Source of the DNA: Marinobacter sp. AC-23
GTDB taxonomy: Bacteria; Pseudomonadota; Gammaproteobacteria; Pseudomonadales; Oleiphilaceae
Reading direction: 5' to 3'
Length of the DNA: 37,499 nt
Assembly (NCBI RefSeq): GCF_001858325.1
Contig: NZ_MBPP01000078.1
Coordinates: 142,458 to 179,956, forward strand
The position numbers were made by a program, and so were the translations under genes. The notes beneath the pieces were generated by a model. The model saw only the letters and a list, made by a program, of their open reading frames with translations. It was not told the origin of the DNA and searched no databases. Below, in pieces: positions 17,072 to 28,400 of the stretch (the stretch's first letter is position 1; the number at the start of each line of letters is the position of its first letter).

Positions 17072-18136
17072 GTGTTCGGATTGTTCGGAAAGAAATCCAG
17101 TGCAGTATTGGGCTTAGATATAAGCTCAAGCTCCGTCAAGCTCCTCGAGCTGTCGAAGCAGGGCGACCGCTATAAGGTCGAGAGCTACGCCGTTGAGCCG
17201 TTACCGGCTAACGCTGTTGTCGAGAAAAACATCACGGATGTAGAAGCCGTTGGAGAGGTCCTCAAGCGGGTGGCTTCCAAGTCCCGCACCAGCATAAAAC
17301 ATGTGGCGGTGGCGGTATCCGGTTCTGCAGTCATTACCAAGCTTATCCAAATGGATGGCGGCCTCAACGAATTTGAAATGGAAGACCAGATCGCCTTGGA
17401 GGCAGATCAGTATATTCCATATCCCCTTGATGAAGTGGCAATCGATTTTGAGGTGCAAGGGCCTTCGGAAACAAATCCGGATCAGGTTGACGTGCTCTTG
17501 GCCGCGTGTCGCAAAGAAAACGTGGACATCCGTGAGGACGCACTCGAGATTGCCTCTCTCAACACTAAAATTGTGGACGTAGAAGCCTACGCGCTTGAGC
17601 GTGCTTACGCGTTGATTGAGTCTCAGCTTGACTCTCAGGGCGAAGATCTTGTGGTGGCAGTCGTTGATGTCGGCGCAACGATGACCACGTTGAGTGTTTT
17701 GGCTGAAGGCAAAACGGTCTACACCCGAGAGCAAATCTTTGGCGGCAAGCAGCTCACCGAAGAGATCCAGCGTCGCTACGGTTTGTCTGTTGAAGAAGCA
17801 GGTCTTGCCAAGAAACAAGGTGGGCTGCCTGACGATTACGATTCCGAAGTACTTACACCGTTCCGGGAGGCTGTGGTTCAGCAAGTTGCGCGTGCGCTCC
17901 AGTTCTTTTTCGGAGCCAGTCAGTACAATGCGGTGGACTACGTAGTGCTCGCAGGTGGTACTGCTTCGATTCAGGGGCTGACAGAAATGGTGGAAGAGAA
18001 AACAGGAACGCCGACACTGGTCGCGAACCCCTTTGCGGAAATGTCGGTCGGTTCTAGGGTTAACGCATCGGCGCTGAGCAACGACGCTCCCTCGCTGATG
18101 ATTGCCTGTGGCCTGGCAATGAGGAGCTTCGACTAA
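17072..18136 (+). CDS. pilM: Type IV pilus inner membrane platform protein PilM
   Basis: Actin/FtsA-like cytoplasmic protein that binds the N-terminal peptide of PilN and links the pilus motor ATPases to the PilNOP alignment complex. 354 residues. The nucleotide-binding phosphate 1 region is GLDISSSSVKLLEL near the N-terminus; phosphate 2 is VVDVGATMTTLSVL; the adenosine motif is VVLAGGTASIQGL. Start is GTG at 17072 with the ribosome-binding site AGGGTGAG six nt upstream. The TAA overlaps the pilN ATG (TAATG), implying translational coupling. First gene of pilMNOPQ. Confidence 0.97.
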   Translation: MFGLFGKKSSAVLGLDISSSSVKLLELSKQGDRYKVESYAVEPLPANAVVEKNITDVEAVGEVLKRVASKSRTSIKHVAVAVSGSAVITKLIQMDGGLNEFEMEDQIALEADQYIPYPLDEVAIDFEVQGPSETNPDQVDVLLAACRKENVDIREDALEIASLNTKIVDVEAYALERAYALIESQLDSQGEDLVVAVVDVGATMTTLSVLAEGKTVYTREQIFGGKQLTEEIQRRYGLSVEEAGLAKKQGGLPDDYDSEVLTPFREAVVQQVARALQFFFGASQYNAVDYVVLAGGTASIQGLTEMVEEKTGTPTLVANPFAEMSVGSRVNASALSNDAPSLMIACGLAMRSFD

Positions 18137-18698
18137 TGGCAACAATTAACCTCAGGCCTTGGCGCGAAGAGCTTAGAGCAGAGAAGCAGAAGCAGTTTGT
18201 TGTGATGATTTTAGGGGCCGCCATCATTGCCGGTGGCCTCACATTTCTGTGGAGTTCGGATCTGGACAGCGGTGTTGCGTATCAGCAGTCCCGAAATGCC
18301 TACATTGAATCGGCCACCAAAAAACTGGATGAGCAGATTCGTGAGATTGAAAGCCTCAAGCGCAAGCGTGATGAACTGCTGGCTCGCATGAAGGTTATCC
18401 AGGATTTGCAGGGTAAGCGCCCTGTGATTGTTCGTGTGTTTGACGAACTGGTGCGCACGTTGCCCGACGGCCTTTTCTACACAGACCTGAAGAGAACGGG
18501 TGACCGAGTGAGCATTGTTGGCATGGCAGAATCGAATAGCCGAGTATCAACACTCATGCGGCAGTTTGATGAATCCGACTGGTTCACCAGCCGAATCTCT
18601 CAAATGTATCATCGGCGGATAGCCGGCGAGCGGGGTACAGTCAATTCACCATGACCGTTAATCAAAAAACACCAGAGCCCGAAGGGGAGGATAAGTAA
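18136..18698 (+). CDS. pilN: Type IV pilus alignment protein PilN (one-base frame break)
   Basis: Bitopic inner membrane protein that recruits PilM through its N-terminal motif (INLRPWRE, residues 4-11) and pairs with PilO in the periplasm. A membrane segment lies at about residues 20-40, then a coiled coil to about residue 90 and a ferredoxin-like periplasmic domain. As given, the frame ends at 18654 after TSRISQMYHRR, which is unlike any PilN end I know. Adding one base near 18592 yields TSPNLSNVSSADSRRAGYSQ, then FTMTVNQKTPEPEGEDK and a TAA at 18696-18698. That is 187 residues, typical of PilN, with the stop overlapping the pilO ATG (TAATG). This restored overlap matches the coupling seen at pilM-pilN. 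Likely a sequence error. Confidence 0.92.
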
Positions 18699-19309
18699 TG
18701 AGCCTCGCGGACTCACTAAAAAGCCTCAATGAATTTGATATCAATGACCTTGATGTAAACAACGCTGGCATTTGGCCGGCACCTATCAAGGCTATTGTCG
18801 TGCTGATCATTTTTGGTCTGATCATGGGTGGCGGTTACTGGTTCTTTATCAAGGATCAGTACGTACAGCTCGACCGGGTTGAAAAGACCGAGCAGGATTT
18901 GCGCAAAAAATATGAGGAAAAGGCCTACCGGGTAGCGAATATCGAGGTTTTCAAGGCGCAGATGGTAGAGATGGAAGAAACGTTCGGTGCGCTTGTGCGA
19001 CAGTTGCCAAGTGAAACCGAAGTCCCAGGCCTACTGGAAGATATTACCAATACGGCTCTGGGTAACGGTTTGGCTCTTCAAGAAGTAAAGCTTCAGTCTG
19101 AGCAAAAGCGTGACTTCTATTCCGAACTGCCGATCAATATCCGTGTTTCAGGCTCTTATCACGAGCTGGCATCGTTTGTAAGCAGTGTCGCAAGCCTTCC
19201 ACGAATCGTGACTCTGCACGATTTAACCATTAAACCAACTGGCGGAGACGGCGAGCAACTTGATATGCAGGTTGTTGCCCGAACATACCGCTACCGGGCT
19301 GGAGAATGA
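18698..19309 (+). CDS. pilO: Type IV pilus alignment protein PilO
   Basis: Inner membrane partner of PilN; the PilN-PilO heterodimer spans the periplasm and binds lipoprotein PilP. 203 residues. A short cytoplasmic N-terminus (MSLADSLKSLNEFDINDLD) is followed by a membrane segment at about residues 30-51, a coiled coil, and a periplasmic domain. The domain contains FGALVRQLPSETEVPGLLEDI and the strongly conserved SVASLPRIVTLHDL. GGGGAGG lies 7 nt before the ATG. It overlaps pilP by ATGA. Confidence 0.97.
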   Translation: MSLADSLKSLNEFDINDLDVNNAGIWPAPIKAIVVLIIFGLIMGGGYWFFIKDQYVQLDRVEKTEQDLRKKYEEKAYRVANIEVFKAQMVEMEETFGALVRQLPSETEVPGLLEDITNTALGNGLALQEVKLQSEQKRDFYSELPINIRVSGSYHELASFVSSVASLPRIVTLHDLTIKPTGGDGEQLDMQVVARTYRYRAGE

Positions 19310-19860
19310 GCATGGCAGCAAAGCATGCGGGAAAGGCCTGGCTGGGTGTTTGTCTGGTGTCACTCCTGACAGCCTGTTCCCAGGGCAGTGGTTTTTCTGA
19401 CCTTGACAAGTTCATGGCAGACACTCGAGCAAAGCCTCGAGGGCATGTCGAACCGTTACCTGAGTTCAGCGCTTACGAGGCCTTCAGTTATTCGGCTGCA
19501 GACCGAAGGGCACCGTTCGAGGCGCCAATCGATGTTCAGCTGACGATGATCGATGAAAAGCCAATAAGTGATGTTGAACCTAATCTGGATCGGCCAAAGG
19601 AGGTGCTTGAGAACTTTGATCTTAAGGGGCTCGATATGGTGGGCACGCTCCAGGGTCTTTCAGGAAATTTGTTTGCGCTGATCCGGGATAACACCGGCGG
19701 CATACACCGGGTTCGTTCCGGGAATTTCATGGGGCAGAGCTATGGCCGTATTATTGGTGTGAGTGAAACCCGTATTGAGCTTATCGAAATCGTTCCCAAT
19801 GGCCGGGGTGGTTGGGTAGAGCGTCCTCGCTCTCTGACCCTAGACGAAGACGCAGGCTAA
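19306..19860 (+). CDS. pilP: Type IV pilus lipoprotein PilP
   Basis: Inner-membrane-anchored lipoprotein linking PilNO to the secretin PilQ. 184 residues with a signal peptide ending in lipobox LLTAC. A disordered linker follows, then a small beta domain (about residues 100-180) with LVGTLQG-type DMVGTLQGLSGNLFALIRD and HRVRSGNFMGQSYGRI. The ATG at 19306 overlaps the pilO stop; a second ATG two codons later (19312) is equally usable. It is followed 11 nt later by pilQ. Confidence 0.96.
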   Translation: MSMAAKHAGKAWLGVCLVSLLTACSQGSGFSDLDKFMADTRAKPRGHVEPLPEFSAYEAFSYSAADRRAPFEAPIDVQLTMIDEKPISDVEPNLDRPKEVLENFDLKGLDMVGTLQGLSGNLFALIRDNTGGIHRVRSGNFMGQSYGRIIGVSETRIELIEIVPNGRGGWVERPRSLTLDEDAG

Positions 19861-19871
19861 GGAGCGGCTAG

Positions 19872-21989
19872 ATGAAGAATGAAAGAAAAATGCATATACA
19901 AAAAAGTTCGGGGTCGAGGCTAGCGATGTTCAGAAAACTCAATGTATACGTCAGCGTAATTGCTTTTGGGTTGTTATCCGGCCTGGCCAATGCGGTCACG
20001 TTGGAAGACGTGTCGTTTTCGTCGCTACCAGGAGAGCGCTTGGAAGTGACACTTAAATTTGATGGTCAGCCACCCGAGCCATCGGGTTATACCATCGAGC
20101 GTCCAGCACGCATTGCGGTGGATTTGAACGACACCGTCAGCGGCCTCAACAGCCGAAGTATCCCTTTGGGATCCGGTAATGCCCAGAGCATGACCGTGGT
20201 AGAGACAAAGGATCGCACTCGCCTGATTTTTAATCTGATTGAGCTTGTGCCTTACGAGACCGTTCGAAATAACGACTCTCTTGTGATGACCATTGGCAGT
20301 GATTCCGGTGCCGCTCCGGTTGAGGCCAGTTCAACGGGGGCAGCCGCGGCCACGCAGTCGACCTCTGCGCCTGACACACTGGCTGGCGTTGATTTTCGCC
20401 GGGGTAAAAACGGCGAAGGCCGGGTTATCGTAGATCTGGGCAGCCCTAGAACACCTGTTGACCTATCTGAGCTGGGTGGCAAAATTCGACTTACCATGGA
20501 TGGCATTTCCGTGCCGGCTGATCTGCGCCGCCGCTTGGATGTCACTGACTTTGCAACACCTGTAAGCCGCATTGACACCTTTGTTGAAGGCGGTAATGCA
20601 GTGGTTGAGATTCGTCCGGAAGGCAACTACGACTACATTGCTTATCAGTCGGGAAACCAGTTCACAGTGAGTGTTGAAAAGCTTACTGAAGAAGAAGCAG
20701 AGTCACGCCGTGAGGAGAAATTCCCGTACTCTGGCGAAAAGCTTTCCTTGAACTTTCAGGATATTGAAGTGCGCTCTGTGCTGCAGCTTATCGCTGACTT
20801 TACCGGGCTGAATCTGGTGGCCAGTGACACAGTAGGCGGCAGCATTACTCTGCGCTTGCAGAATGTACCCTGGGATCAGGCGCTTGATCTTATTCTAAAA
20901 ACCAAGGGGCTGGACAAACGCCAAATCGGTAACGTGTTGCTGGTTGCGCCGGCCGATGAGATAGCCGCTCGTGAGAAGCTTGAGCTTGAAACCACCAAGC
21001 AAATTGCAGAACTTGCACCGGTTCGGCTGGACATTGTTCAGGTTAACTACGCCAAAGCGGCTGATATTGTTGCGCTGATTAAGGAAGACAAAGAGCTGAT
21101 CTCCGATCGTGGCTTTGTGTCCTCCGACGTTCGCACGAATACCATCAGCGTTCGTGAAAGCACCGGGAAACTAGAGGAGATTCGTCGCCTTGTGGCTACT
21201 TGGGACGTTCCGGTTCGTCAGGTATCTATTGAGGCCCGCATTGTGCGCGCGCAAACTAACGTGGCGGAAAACCTTGGTGTGCGCTGGGGTGGTGCAGGCT
21301 ACGATGTGAGCGGGGATAACGTGTTTTCGGTGGGCGGTTCTCAAAGTGCTTCGGGAGAAGCGCGTGATGCCGCAGGTGGCGGTACGGGTGGCATTACGTT
21401 CCCGGGCGCGCTGGCTGTTGACCTTGGTGTAACCGGCGAAGGCGCTTCTTCATTCGCAGTAGGCTGGGGCAGCGACAACTTCCTGGTAGATCTGGAGTTG
21501 TCAGCGCTTGAAACTGACGGCCAGGCAGAGGTCGTATCTCAGCCGCGAGTGGTAACCGCGGATCGCCAGACAGCCTCCATCAAGTCGGGCGAAGAAATTC
21601 CATACCAGGAAGCCTCGTCCAGTGGCGCTACCTCTGTGTCATTTAAAGAAGCCGTGTTGTCTTTGGAAGTGACGCCGCAGATCACACCGGACGACAAGAT
21701 CATTATGGATTTGATGGTTAATCAGGATTCCCGTGGCGAAGTAACGGGGGGTATTCCTTCCATCAACACCAATGAGGTGACGACGCAGGTATTGGTTGGT
21801 AACGGTGAAACGGTGGTTCTGGGCGGTATTTTCCAGTCAGAAGTCGCCACCCAAACCACAAAGACACCGTTCCTTGGAGATATTCCTTACCTTGGGCGTT
21901 TGTTTAAGCGCACTGAGAAAATTAACGAGCGAAGTGAGCTGCTGATCTTCATTACACCGAAGATCATCAAGAACGACCTGATTCAGTAA
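19872..21989 (+). CDS. pilQ: Type IV pilus secretin PilQ
   Basis: Outer membrane secretin forming the pilus exit pore, 705 residues. The signal peptide ends near LANA (about residue 40). Two AMIN peptidoglycan-binding domains follow (starting VTLEDVSFSSLPGERLEV and LAGVDFRRGKNGEG). Then come the secretin short N-domain LSLNFQDIEVRSVLQLIADFTG, the N1 domain (VNYAKAADIVALIKE), and the secretin barrel with VVSQPRVVTADRQTASIKSGE and the end block TPFLGDIPYLGRLFK. GGAG lies 7 nt before the chosen ATG. In-frame ATGs at 19890 and 19926 would shorten an unusually long signal N-region, so the true start could be later. Last gene of the pil operon, followed by a strong terminator. Confidence 0.97.
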   Translation: MKNERKMHIQKSSGSRLAMFRKLNVYVSVIAFGLLSGLANAVTLEDVSFSSLPGERLEVTLKFDGQPPEPSGYTIERPARIAVDLNDTVSGLNSRSIPLGSGNAQSMTVVETKDRTRLIFNLIELVPYETVRNNDSLVMTIGSDSGAAPVEASSTGAAAATQSTSAPDTLAGVDFRRGKNGEGRVIVDLGSPRTPVDLSELGGKIRLTMDGISVPADLRRRLDVTDFATPVSRIDTFVEGGNAVVEIRPEGNYDYIAYQSGNQFTVSVEKLTEEEAESRREEKFPYSGEKLSLNFQDIEVRSVLQLIADFTGLNLVASDTVGGSITLRLQNVPWDQALDLILKTKGLDKRQIGNVLLVAPADEIAAREKLELETTKQIAELAPVRLDIVQVNYAKAADIVALIKEDKELISDRGFVSSDVRTNTISVRESTGKLEEIRRLVATWDVPVRQVSIEARIVRAQTNVAENLGVRWGGAGYDVSGDNVFSVGGSQSASGEARDAAGGGTGGITFPGALAVDLGVTGEGASSFAVGWGSDNFLVDLELSALETDGQAEVVSQPRVVTADRQTASIKSGEEIPYQEASSSGATSVSFKEAVLSLEVTPQITPDDKIIMDLMVNQDSRGEVTGGIPSINTNEVTTQVLVGNGETVVLGGIFQSEVATQTTKTPFLGDIPYLGRLFKRTEKINERSELLIFITPKIIKNDLIQ

Positions 21990-22006
21990 TAGGGTTTCAG
22001 GAAGAA

Positions 22007-22036
22007 AAGCCGCCGCGATAAACCGGCGGCTTTTTT
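22007..22036 (+). terminator. Intrinsic terminator after pilQ
   Basis: Stem AAGCCGCCG/CGGCGGCTT (22007-22015 and 22024-22032), loop CGATAAAC, with a run of six T at 22031-22036. It starts 18 nt after the pilQ stop and separates the pil operon from aroK. Confidence 0.92.
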
Positions 22037-22070
22037 GTGTCTGCATGTCCCGTGATACTCACGCTGAAGC

Positions 22071-22099
22071 TTATGCAATCTGTAGCCCTGTGATATTCT
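22071..22099 (+). promoter_or_regulatory. Possible sigma-70 promoter for aroK-aroB
   Basis: TTATGC at 22071-22076 and TATTCT at 22094-22099 with 17-nt spacing, located after the pilQ terminator and 30 nt before the aroK ATG. The -35 match is weak. Confidence 0.35.
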
Positions 22100-22129
22100 C
22101 ACCCGCCTGAACATTATTGAGCGGAAGTT

Positions 22130-22696
22130 ATGTCTTTGCCCAAACGCGTTGTCTTGGTTGGCCCTATGGGCGCCGGTAAAAGTACCATTGGCCGGATGCT
22201 TGCCCGTGAGCTGGCGTACCGCTTCCTTGATTCTGATCGGATCATTGAAGAGCGTTGTGGAGCAAATATTCCCTGGATATTCGATGTTGAGGGCGAGGCT
22301 GGGTTTCGGCAGCGTGAGACAGCGATGCTGGACGAGCTGTCTGCGGAGCCCGAGACCGTTCTGGCCACCGGCGGCGGCGCGGTCATGCGAACCGAAAACC
22401 ACCCGCTTCTGAAAAAAGATTCGGTCGTTATTTACCTACGCACGTCGATAGAACAGCAAGTAGAGCGCACGCGTAAAGATCGCAATCGCCCCTTGCTGCA
22501 GAACGACGACCCCGAAGGCGTTTTGCGCCGGCTGTTTGCGCTCAGGGATCCGCTATACACGGAGCTTGCCGATATTATTATGTTTACAGATCGCAAGAGC
22601 CCCCGGCTTGTTGTTCGCCAGCTTGTTAATCGAATGAATCCGAAAACGCCGCGACAACAAAGACAAGTGCGAAAGGAGGGCCGTAACCATGTATAA
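22130..22696 (+). CDS. aroK: Shikimate kinase I
   Basis: Phosphorylates shikimate at O3 in the shikimate pathway to aromatic amino acids. NMP-kinase fold, 188 residues. Walker A is GPMGAGKS at residues 11-18. Shikimate-binding residues appear in DSDRIIEERCG, FRQRE and TGGGAV, and the lid segment is KDRNRPLLQ. The C-terminus is basic and somewhat longer than typical AroK. The last bases overlap the aroB start by 8 nt. Confidence 0.97.
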   Translation: MSLPKRVVLVGPMGAGKSTIGRMLARELAYRFLDSDRIIEERCGANIPWIFDVEGEAGFRQRETAMLDELSAEPETVLATGGGAVMRTENHPLLKKDSVVIYLRTSIEQQVERTRKDRNRPLLQNDDPEGVLRRLFALRDPLYTELADIIMFTDRKSPRLVVRQLVNRMNPKTPRQQRQVRKEGRNHV

Positions 22697-23786
22697 ACTG
22701 CTTCATGAACTGCCGGTTGATCTGGGAGAACGCAGTTACCCCATCATGATCGGCGAAGGCATGCTAGGGGCGTACGACCTTTCCGGTTACGTGTACGGCT
22801 CCCAGGTAATGATTGTAACTAATGATCTGGTTGGCCCCTTGTATCTGGAGAAAGCCAAAGCCAGTTTTCCCGGCAAAACGGTGGATGCCGTGTTGCTGCC
22901 TGATGGCGAAAAACATAAAGACTGGCAGACGCTGAACCTGATTTTTGATGCCTTGCTAGAGAAGCAACACACTCGAAAAACCACACTGGTGGCTCTGGGC
23001 GGCGGTGTTGTGGGTGACATGACGGGGTTTGCGGCAGCGTCTTACCAGCGCGGTGTTCCATTCATACAGATCCCAACCACGTTGTTATCTCAGGTTGATT
23101 CGTCTGTGGGTGGTAAAACTGGCATTAACCACCCGCTTGGGAAAAACATGGTTGGGGCTTTCCATCAGCCAGAAGCGGTATTGATTGATACGGATACGCT
23201 TAAGACCCTGCCACCGAGAGAGGTATCTGCAGGGCTTGCTGAGGTAATAAAGTACGGCCTGATTAGGGATACAGCCTTTCTTGGCTGGTTGGAAGAGACC
23301 ATCGAGCTTTTGGTGGCCGGCGACAGCAAGGCTCTGGCAGAAGCCATATTGCGCTCATGCGCCTGCAAGGCGGACGTTGTGGCCTTGGATGAGCGTGAGA
23401 ACGGGCTCCGGGCTACTCTGAATCTTGGTCATACCTTTGGTCACGCCATTGAGACCTTCGCCGGCTACGGCAACTGGTTGCATGGAGAAGCAGTGGGTAT
23501 GGGTATGATCATGGCTGCCGACTTGTCGGCCCGGGAAGGCTTGATAAGCTCGGCTGATTACCGTCGCATCGTAGACATTGTGGATAGGGCAGGCCTGCCT
23601 GCGCGGCCCCCGTCTCAAATGACGCCTGCGGATTTCATGAGCTTGATGGCCGTTGACAAGAAAAACATCGACGGCCGGTTGAGGCTTGTATTGCTCCGTT
23701 CCGTAGGCGACGCGGTGGTTACATCGGAGGCTACTTCGGAAAACCTAGCCGCAACGTTAAAGGCATTCTGCCAGCAGGAAAAGTGA
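22689..23786 (+). CDS. aroB: 3-dehydroquinate synthase
   Basis: NAD- and metal-dependent cyclisation of DAHP to 3-dehydroquinate, second step of the shikimate pathway. 365 residues. NAD-binding GGGVVGDMTGFAAASYQRG and substrate/metal-binding VDSSVGGKTGINHPLGKNMVGAF are intact. The metal ligands appear in LAEVIKYGLI, NLGHTFGHAIE and LHGEAVGMGM. AGGAGGG lies 9 nt before the ATG and inside aroK, so translation is coupled. Confidence 0.98.
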   Translation: MYKLLHELPVDLGERSYPIMIGEGMLGAYDLSGYVYGSQVMIVTNDLVGPLYLEKAKASFPGKTVDAVLLPDGEKHKDWQTLNLIFDALLEKQHTRKTTLVALGGGVVGDMTGFAAASYQRGVPFIQIPTTLLSQVDSSVGGKTGINHPLGKNMVGAFHQPEAVLIDTDTLKTLPPREVSAGLAEVIKYGLIRDTAFLGWLEETIELLVAGDSKALAEAILRSCACKADVVALDERENGLRATLNLGHTFGHAIETFAGYGNWLHGEAVGMGMIMAADLSAREGLISSADYRRIVDIVDRAGLPARPPSQMTPADFMSLMAVDKKNIDGRLRLVLLRSVGDAVVTSEATSENLAATLKAFCQQEK

Positions 23787-23816
23787 GGTTGTAACATTGA
23801 ACGGCAGAGGTTTTTA

Positions 23817-25229
<1,413 letters not shown>

Positions 25230-25256
25230 ACTACAGTAAATAGGCAGTAACTCCCT

Positions 25257-25290
25257 GTTTCGTCTCGGGAAAGGCCTGAGGCGACGAAAC
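25257..25290 (+). terminator. Hairpin downstream of damX
   Basis: GTTTCGTC (25257-25264) and GACGAAAC (25283-25290) form an 8-bp stem with an 18-nt loop, 28 nt after the damX stop. There is no U-tract, so it could equally be a gltB regulatory structure. Confidence 0.35.
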
Positions 25291-25329
25291 CTCTCCAAAT
25301 AAATATTGTCAAAGCTATTTGAGTAAGTA

Positions 25330-25347
25330 ATTCTACGTGTGTAGAAT
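25330..25347. promoter_or_regulatory. 18-bp palindrome upstream of gltB, candidate operator
   Basis: ATTCTAC-GTGT-GTAGAAT is a perfect 7-bp dyad with a 4-nt centre, 95 nt before the gltB ATG. Its size and symmetry suit a dimeric regulator. A T-run begins about 11 nt after it, so it could alternatively be a weak terminator of the aro-damX operon. I found no convincing promoter hexamers in 25230-25441. Confidence 0.4.
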
Positions 25348-25441
25348 CATCTGCCCATTTTTTTAACGTCGGTCGATTTTTGTGCGCCGTTTTGGTGCAG
25401 AAGTCTCTGATTGAACAGCATTTATATGCAAAAGGGCACTT

Positions 25442-28400
25442 ATGGTCTCAGGCTTGTATCACCCAGATGAATTCAAGGATAACTGCGGGTTTGGTTTGAT
25501 TGCCCATATGAAAGGCAACGCCAGTCACGCATTATTGCAGACTGCCATCGAGTCGCTGACATGCATGACTCACCGGGGCGGGATTGCGGCTGACGGAAAA
25601 ACCGGTGATGGCTGCGGCCTGCTTATTCAAAGCCCCGTGGCGTTTCTTAGAAAAGCGGCCAAATCAGCGTTTGATGAAGAGCTCGACGGGTTGTTTGCCG
25701 TGGGCCAGGTTTTTCTGAGCCCAGAGCCGGGCAAAGCTGCCAGTGGGCGCGCTGCGCTTGAAAAGCGACTGGTTGAGCAGGGCCTTGACGTTATGGGCTG
25801 GCGTGAAGTGCCGGTTGATGACAGCTGCTTGGGCCCGATGGCTTTGGAGTGCATGCCTCGGATAGAGCAGGTATTCGTTACGCCGGCTACCAAATCGGAA
25901 CAGGAGTTTGCCATCAGCCTGTTTGTCGGGCGCCGCCATGCCGAGCGTGATATGGCTGACGATCCTGAGTTCTATATATGCAGTCTTTCCCATCGCACGC
26001 TCGCCTACAAAGGCTTGATGATGCCGGCGGATCTGGCGAATTTCTATAAAGATCTGGGCGATCCTGATTTCGCCACCGCCATTTGCGTGTTCCACCAGCG
26101 TTTCTCCACTAACACCATGCCACGCTGGCCTTTGGCGCAGCCGTTTCGCTATCTGGCCCATAACGGCGAAATCAACACCATCGACGGCAACCGTAATTGG
26201 GCCATTGCGCGGGCTGCCAAATTCAGCTCCCCAAGCCTGCCCGATTTGCAAACTCTGCAGCCTCTCGTCAACTTGGCTGGCTCCGACTCTTCCAGCATGG
26301 ATAACATGCTGGAAATCCTACTGGCGGGCGGTGTGGATCTGTTCCGTGCTGCGCGGATGATGATTCCACCGGCTTGGCAGAATGTCGACACGATGGATTC
26401 TGACTTACGAGCCTTCTACGAATACAACTCCATGCATATGGAGCCCTGGGATGGCCCCGCAGGGCTGGTTATGTCGGATGGCCGTTACGCCGTGTGTATG
26501 CTGGATCGCAACGGCCTGAGACCGGCGCGGTGGGTAGTTACCGACGATGATTTCATTACCTTGGCGTCGGAAATTGGCACATACAGCTATCAGCCAGAGA
26601 ACGTGGTGGCAAAAGGCCGCGTAGGGCCTGGCCAAATGCTTGCTATCGATACCGAAACCGGTGAGGTCTTGCATACCTCGGATATCGATCAGCGACTAAA
26701 GACAGCACAGCCTTACAAACGTTGGTTGCGTGAAAACGCACTGCGAGTAGAAACAACCCTGAACCAGGATACGCCAGAATTCCGGTTGATGGATGCGGAT
26801 GAGTTGCTGGTGCACCAGAAGATGTTTCTGGTGTCTTACGAAGAGCGTGATCAGATTTTGCGTCCACTGGCAGAAAATGCCCAAGAGGCTGTTGGCTCCA
26901 TGGGAGACGACACGCCCATGGCGGTGTTGTCCAGCAAGGTTCGCCACGTTGCGGATTATTTCCGCCAGAAGTTTGCCCAAGTGACTAACCCGGCGATTGA
27001 TCCTTTGCGGGAAGCGGTCGTGATGTCCCTGGAAACCTGTCTTGGCGCCGAACGTAACGTATTCGAGGAAACTGCCGAGCACGCTGACAGGATCATCCTT
27101 ACTACCCCCGTATTGTCACCGGCCAAATTTCTTCGGATTGCTAACAACGACCGGCCGGGCTTTTCGGTTGCTCAGATTTCTATGAGTTACCTTCCTGAAT
27201 TGGGGTTGGAGCAGGCAATTGACCGCATTTGTGATGAGGCTGAGCAAGCGGTACTTAGTGGAAAAGTACTCCTGATTCTCTCGGATAAAGACCTTAAGCA
27301 AGGCGAGTTGCCGGTGAGCTCTCTGATGGCAACCGGAGCCGTTCATCACCGGTTGTCGGAAAAGCGTTTACGGTGTGATTCCAATATCATCGTGGAAACA
27401 GGCTGGGCCCGGGATCCTCACCATTTTGCGGTGTTGTTCGGTTTCGGTGCCACCGCCGTCTACCCGTATTTGGCCTACCAGGTGCTGAATGATCTGATTC
27501 GTACCGGCGAAGTGCTGATGGATCCCATCCAAGCGAAGAACAACTACCGCAAAGGCATCAATAAGGGACTGCTGAAAATTTTGTCCAAGATGGGCATTTC
27601 CACCATCGCTTCGTACCGTGGCGCGCAGCTTTTTGAAGCGATTGGCCTTGCGGATGATGTTGCTAACCTGTGCTTCAAAGGTGTGCCTTGTCGTATTCAG
27701 GGTGCAGGGTTTATTGATTTTCAGCAGGATCAGGAGCAGCTGGCATTTAATGCCTGGAAGCCGCGCAAGCCGGTTTCACCGGGTGGCTTGCTGAAATATA
27801 TTCATGGCCAGGAGTACCATGCGTTTAATCCTGATGTCGTTGGCAAGTTGCAGGATGCAGTTACCTCAGGCGATTATGGTCACTACAAGGAATACGCAGC
27901 ACTGGTCAATGAGCGCCCGGTTGCCACGCTGCGGGATCTGTTCGGTTTCCGCGAGGGTATAAAAGCCATCGGAGTTTCTGAGGTTGAGCCGGTGGAGCAA
28001 ATCTTTACACGATTTGATTCCGCAGCCATGTCCCTTGGTGCTCTGTCACCCGAAGCGCATGAAGCGCTGGCGGTGGCGATGAACACCCTGGGTGGCCGCT
28101 CCAATTCAGGTGAGGGCGGTGAAGACCCGGCTCGCCATGGCACCGTAAAGCGATCCAAGATCAAACAGGTAGCCTCCGGCCGCTTTGGCGTAACCGCAGA
28201 GTACCTGCGCAGTGCCGATGTCATGCAAATCAAGGTTGCCCAGGGCGCCAAGCCGGGCGAGGGTGGACAGCTTCCCGGTGGCAAGGTTAATGAGCTGATC
28301 GCGCGCCTGCGTTACTCGGTGCCTGGCGTAACCTTGATTTCTCCGCCGCCGCATCACGATATCTACTCGATCGAAGATCTTGCGCAGCTGATCTTTGATC

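Noticed and set aside
17201..18145. 314-codon open frame antisense to pilM
   Set aside because: It is wholly opposite a clear PilM gene with conserved motifs, shows no recognisable domain and has shadow-type composition.
18651..18698. 15-codon open frame between pilN and pilO, as a possible leader peptide
   Set aside because: One inserted base near 18592 turns it into the normal C-terminus of PilN.
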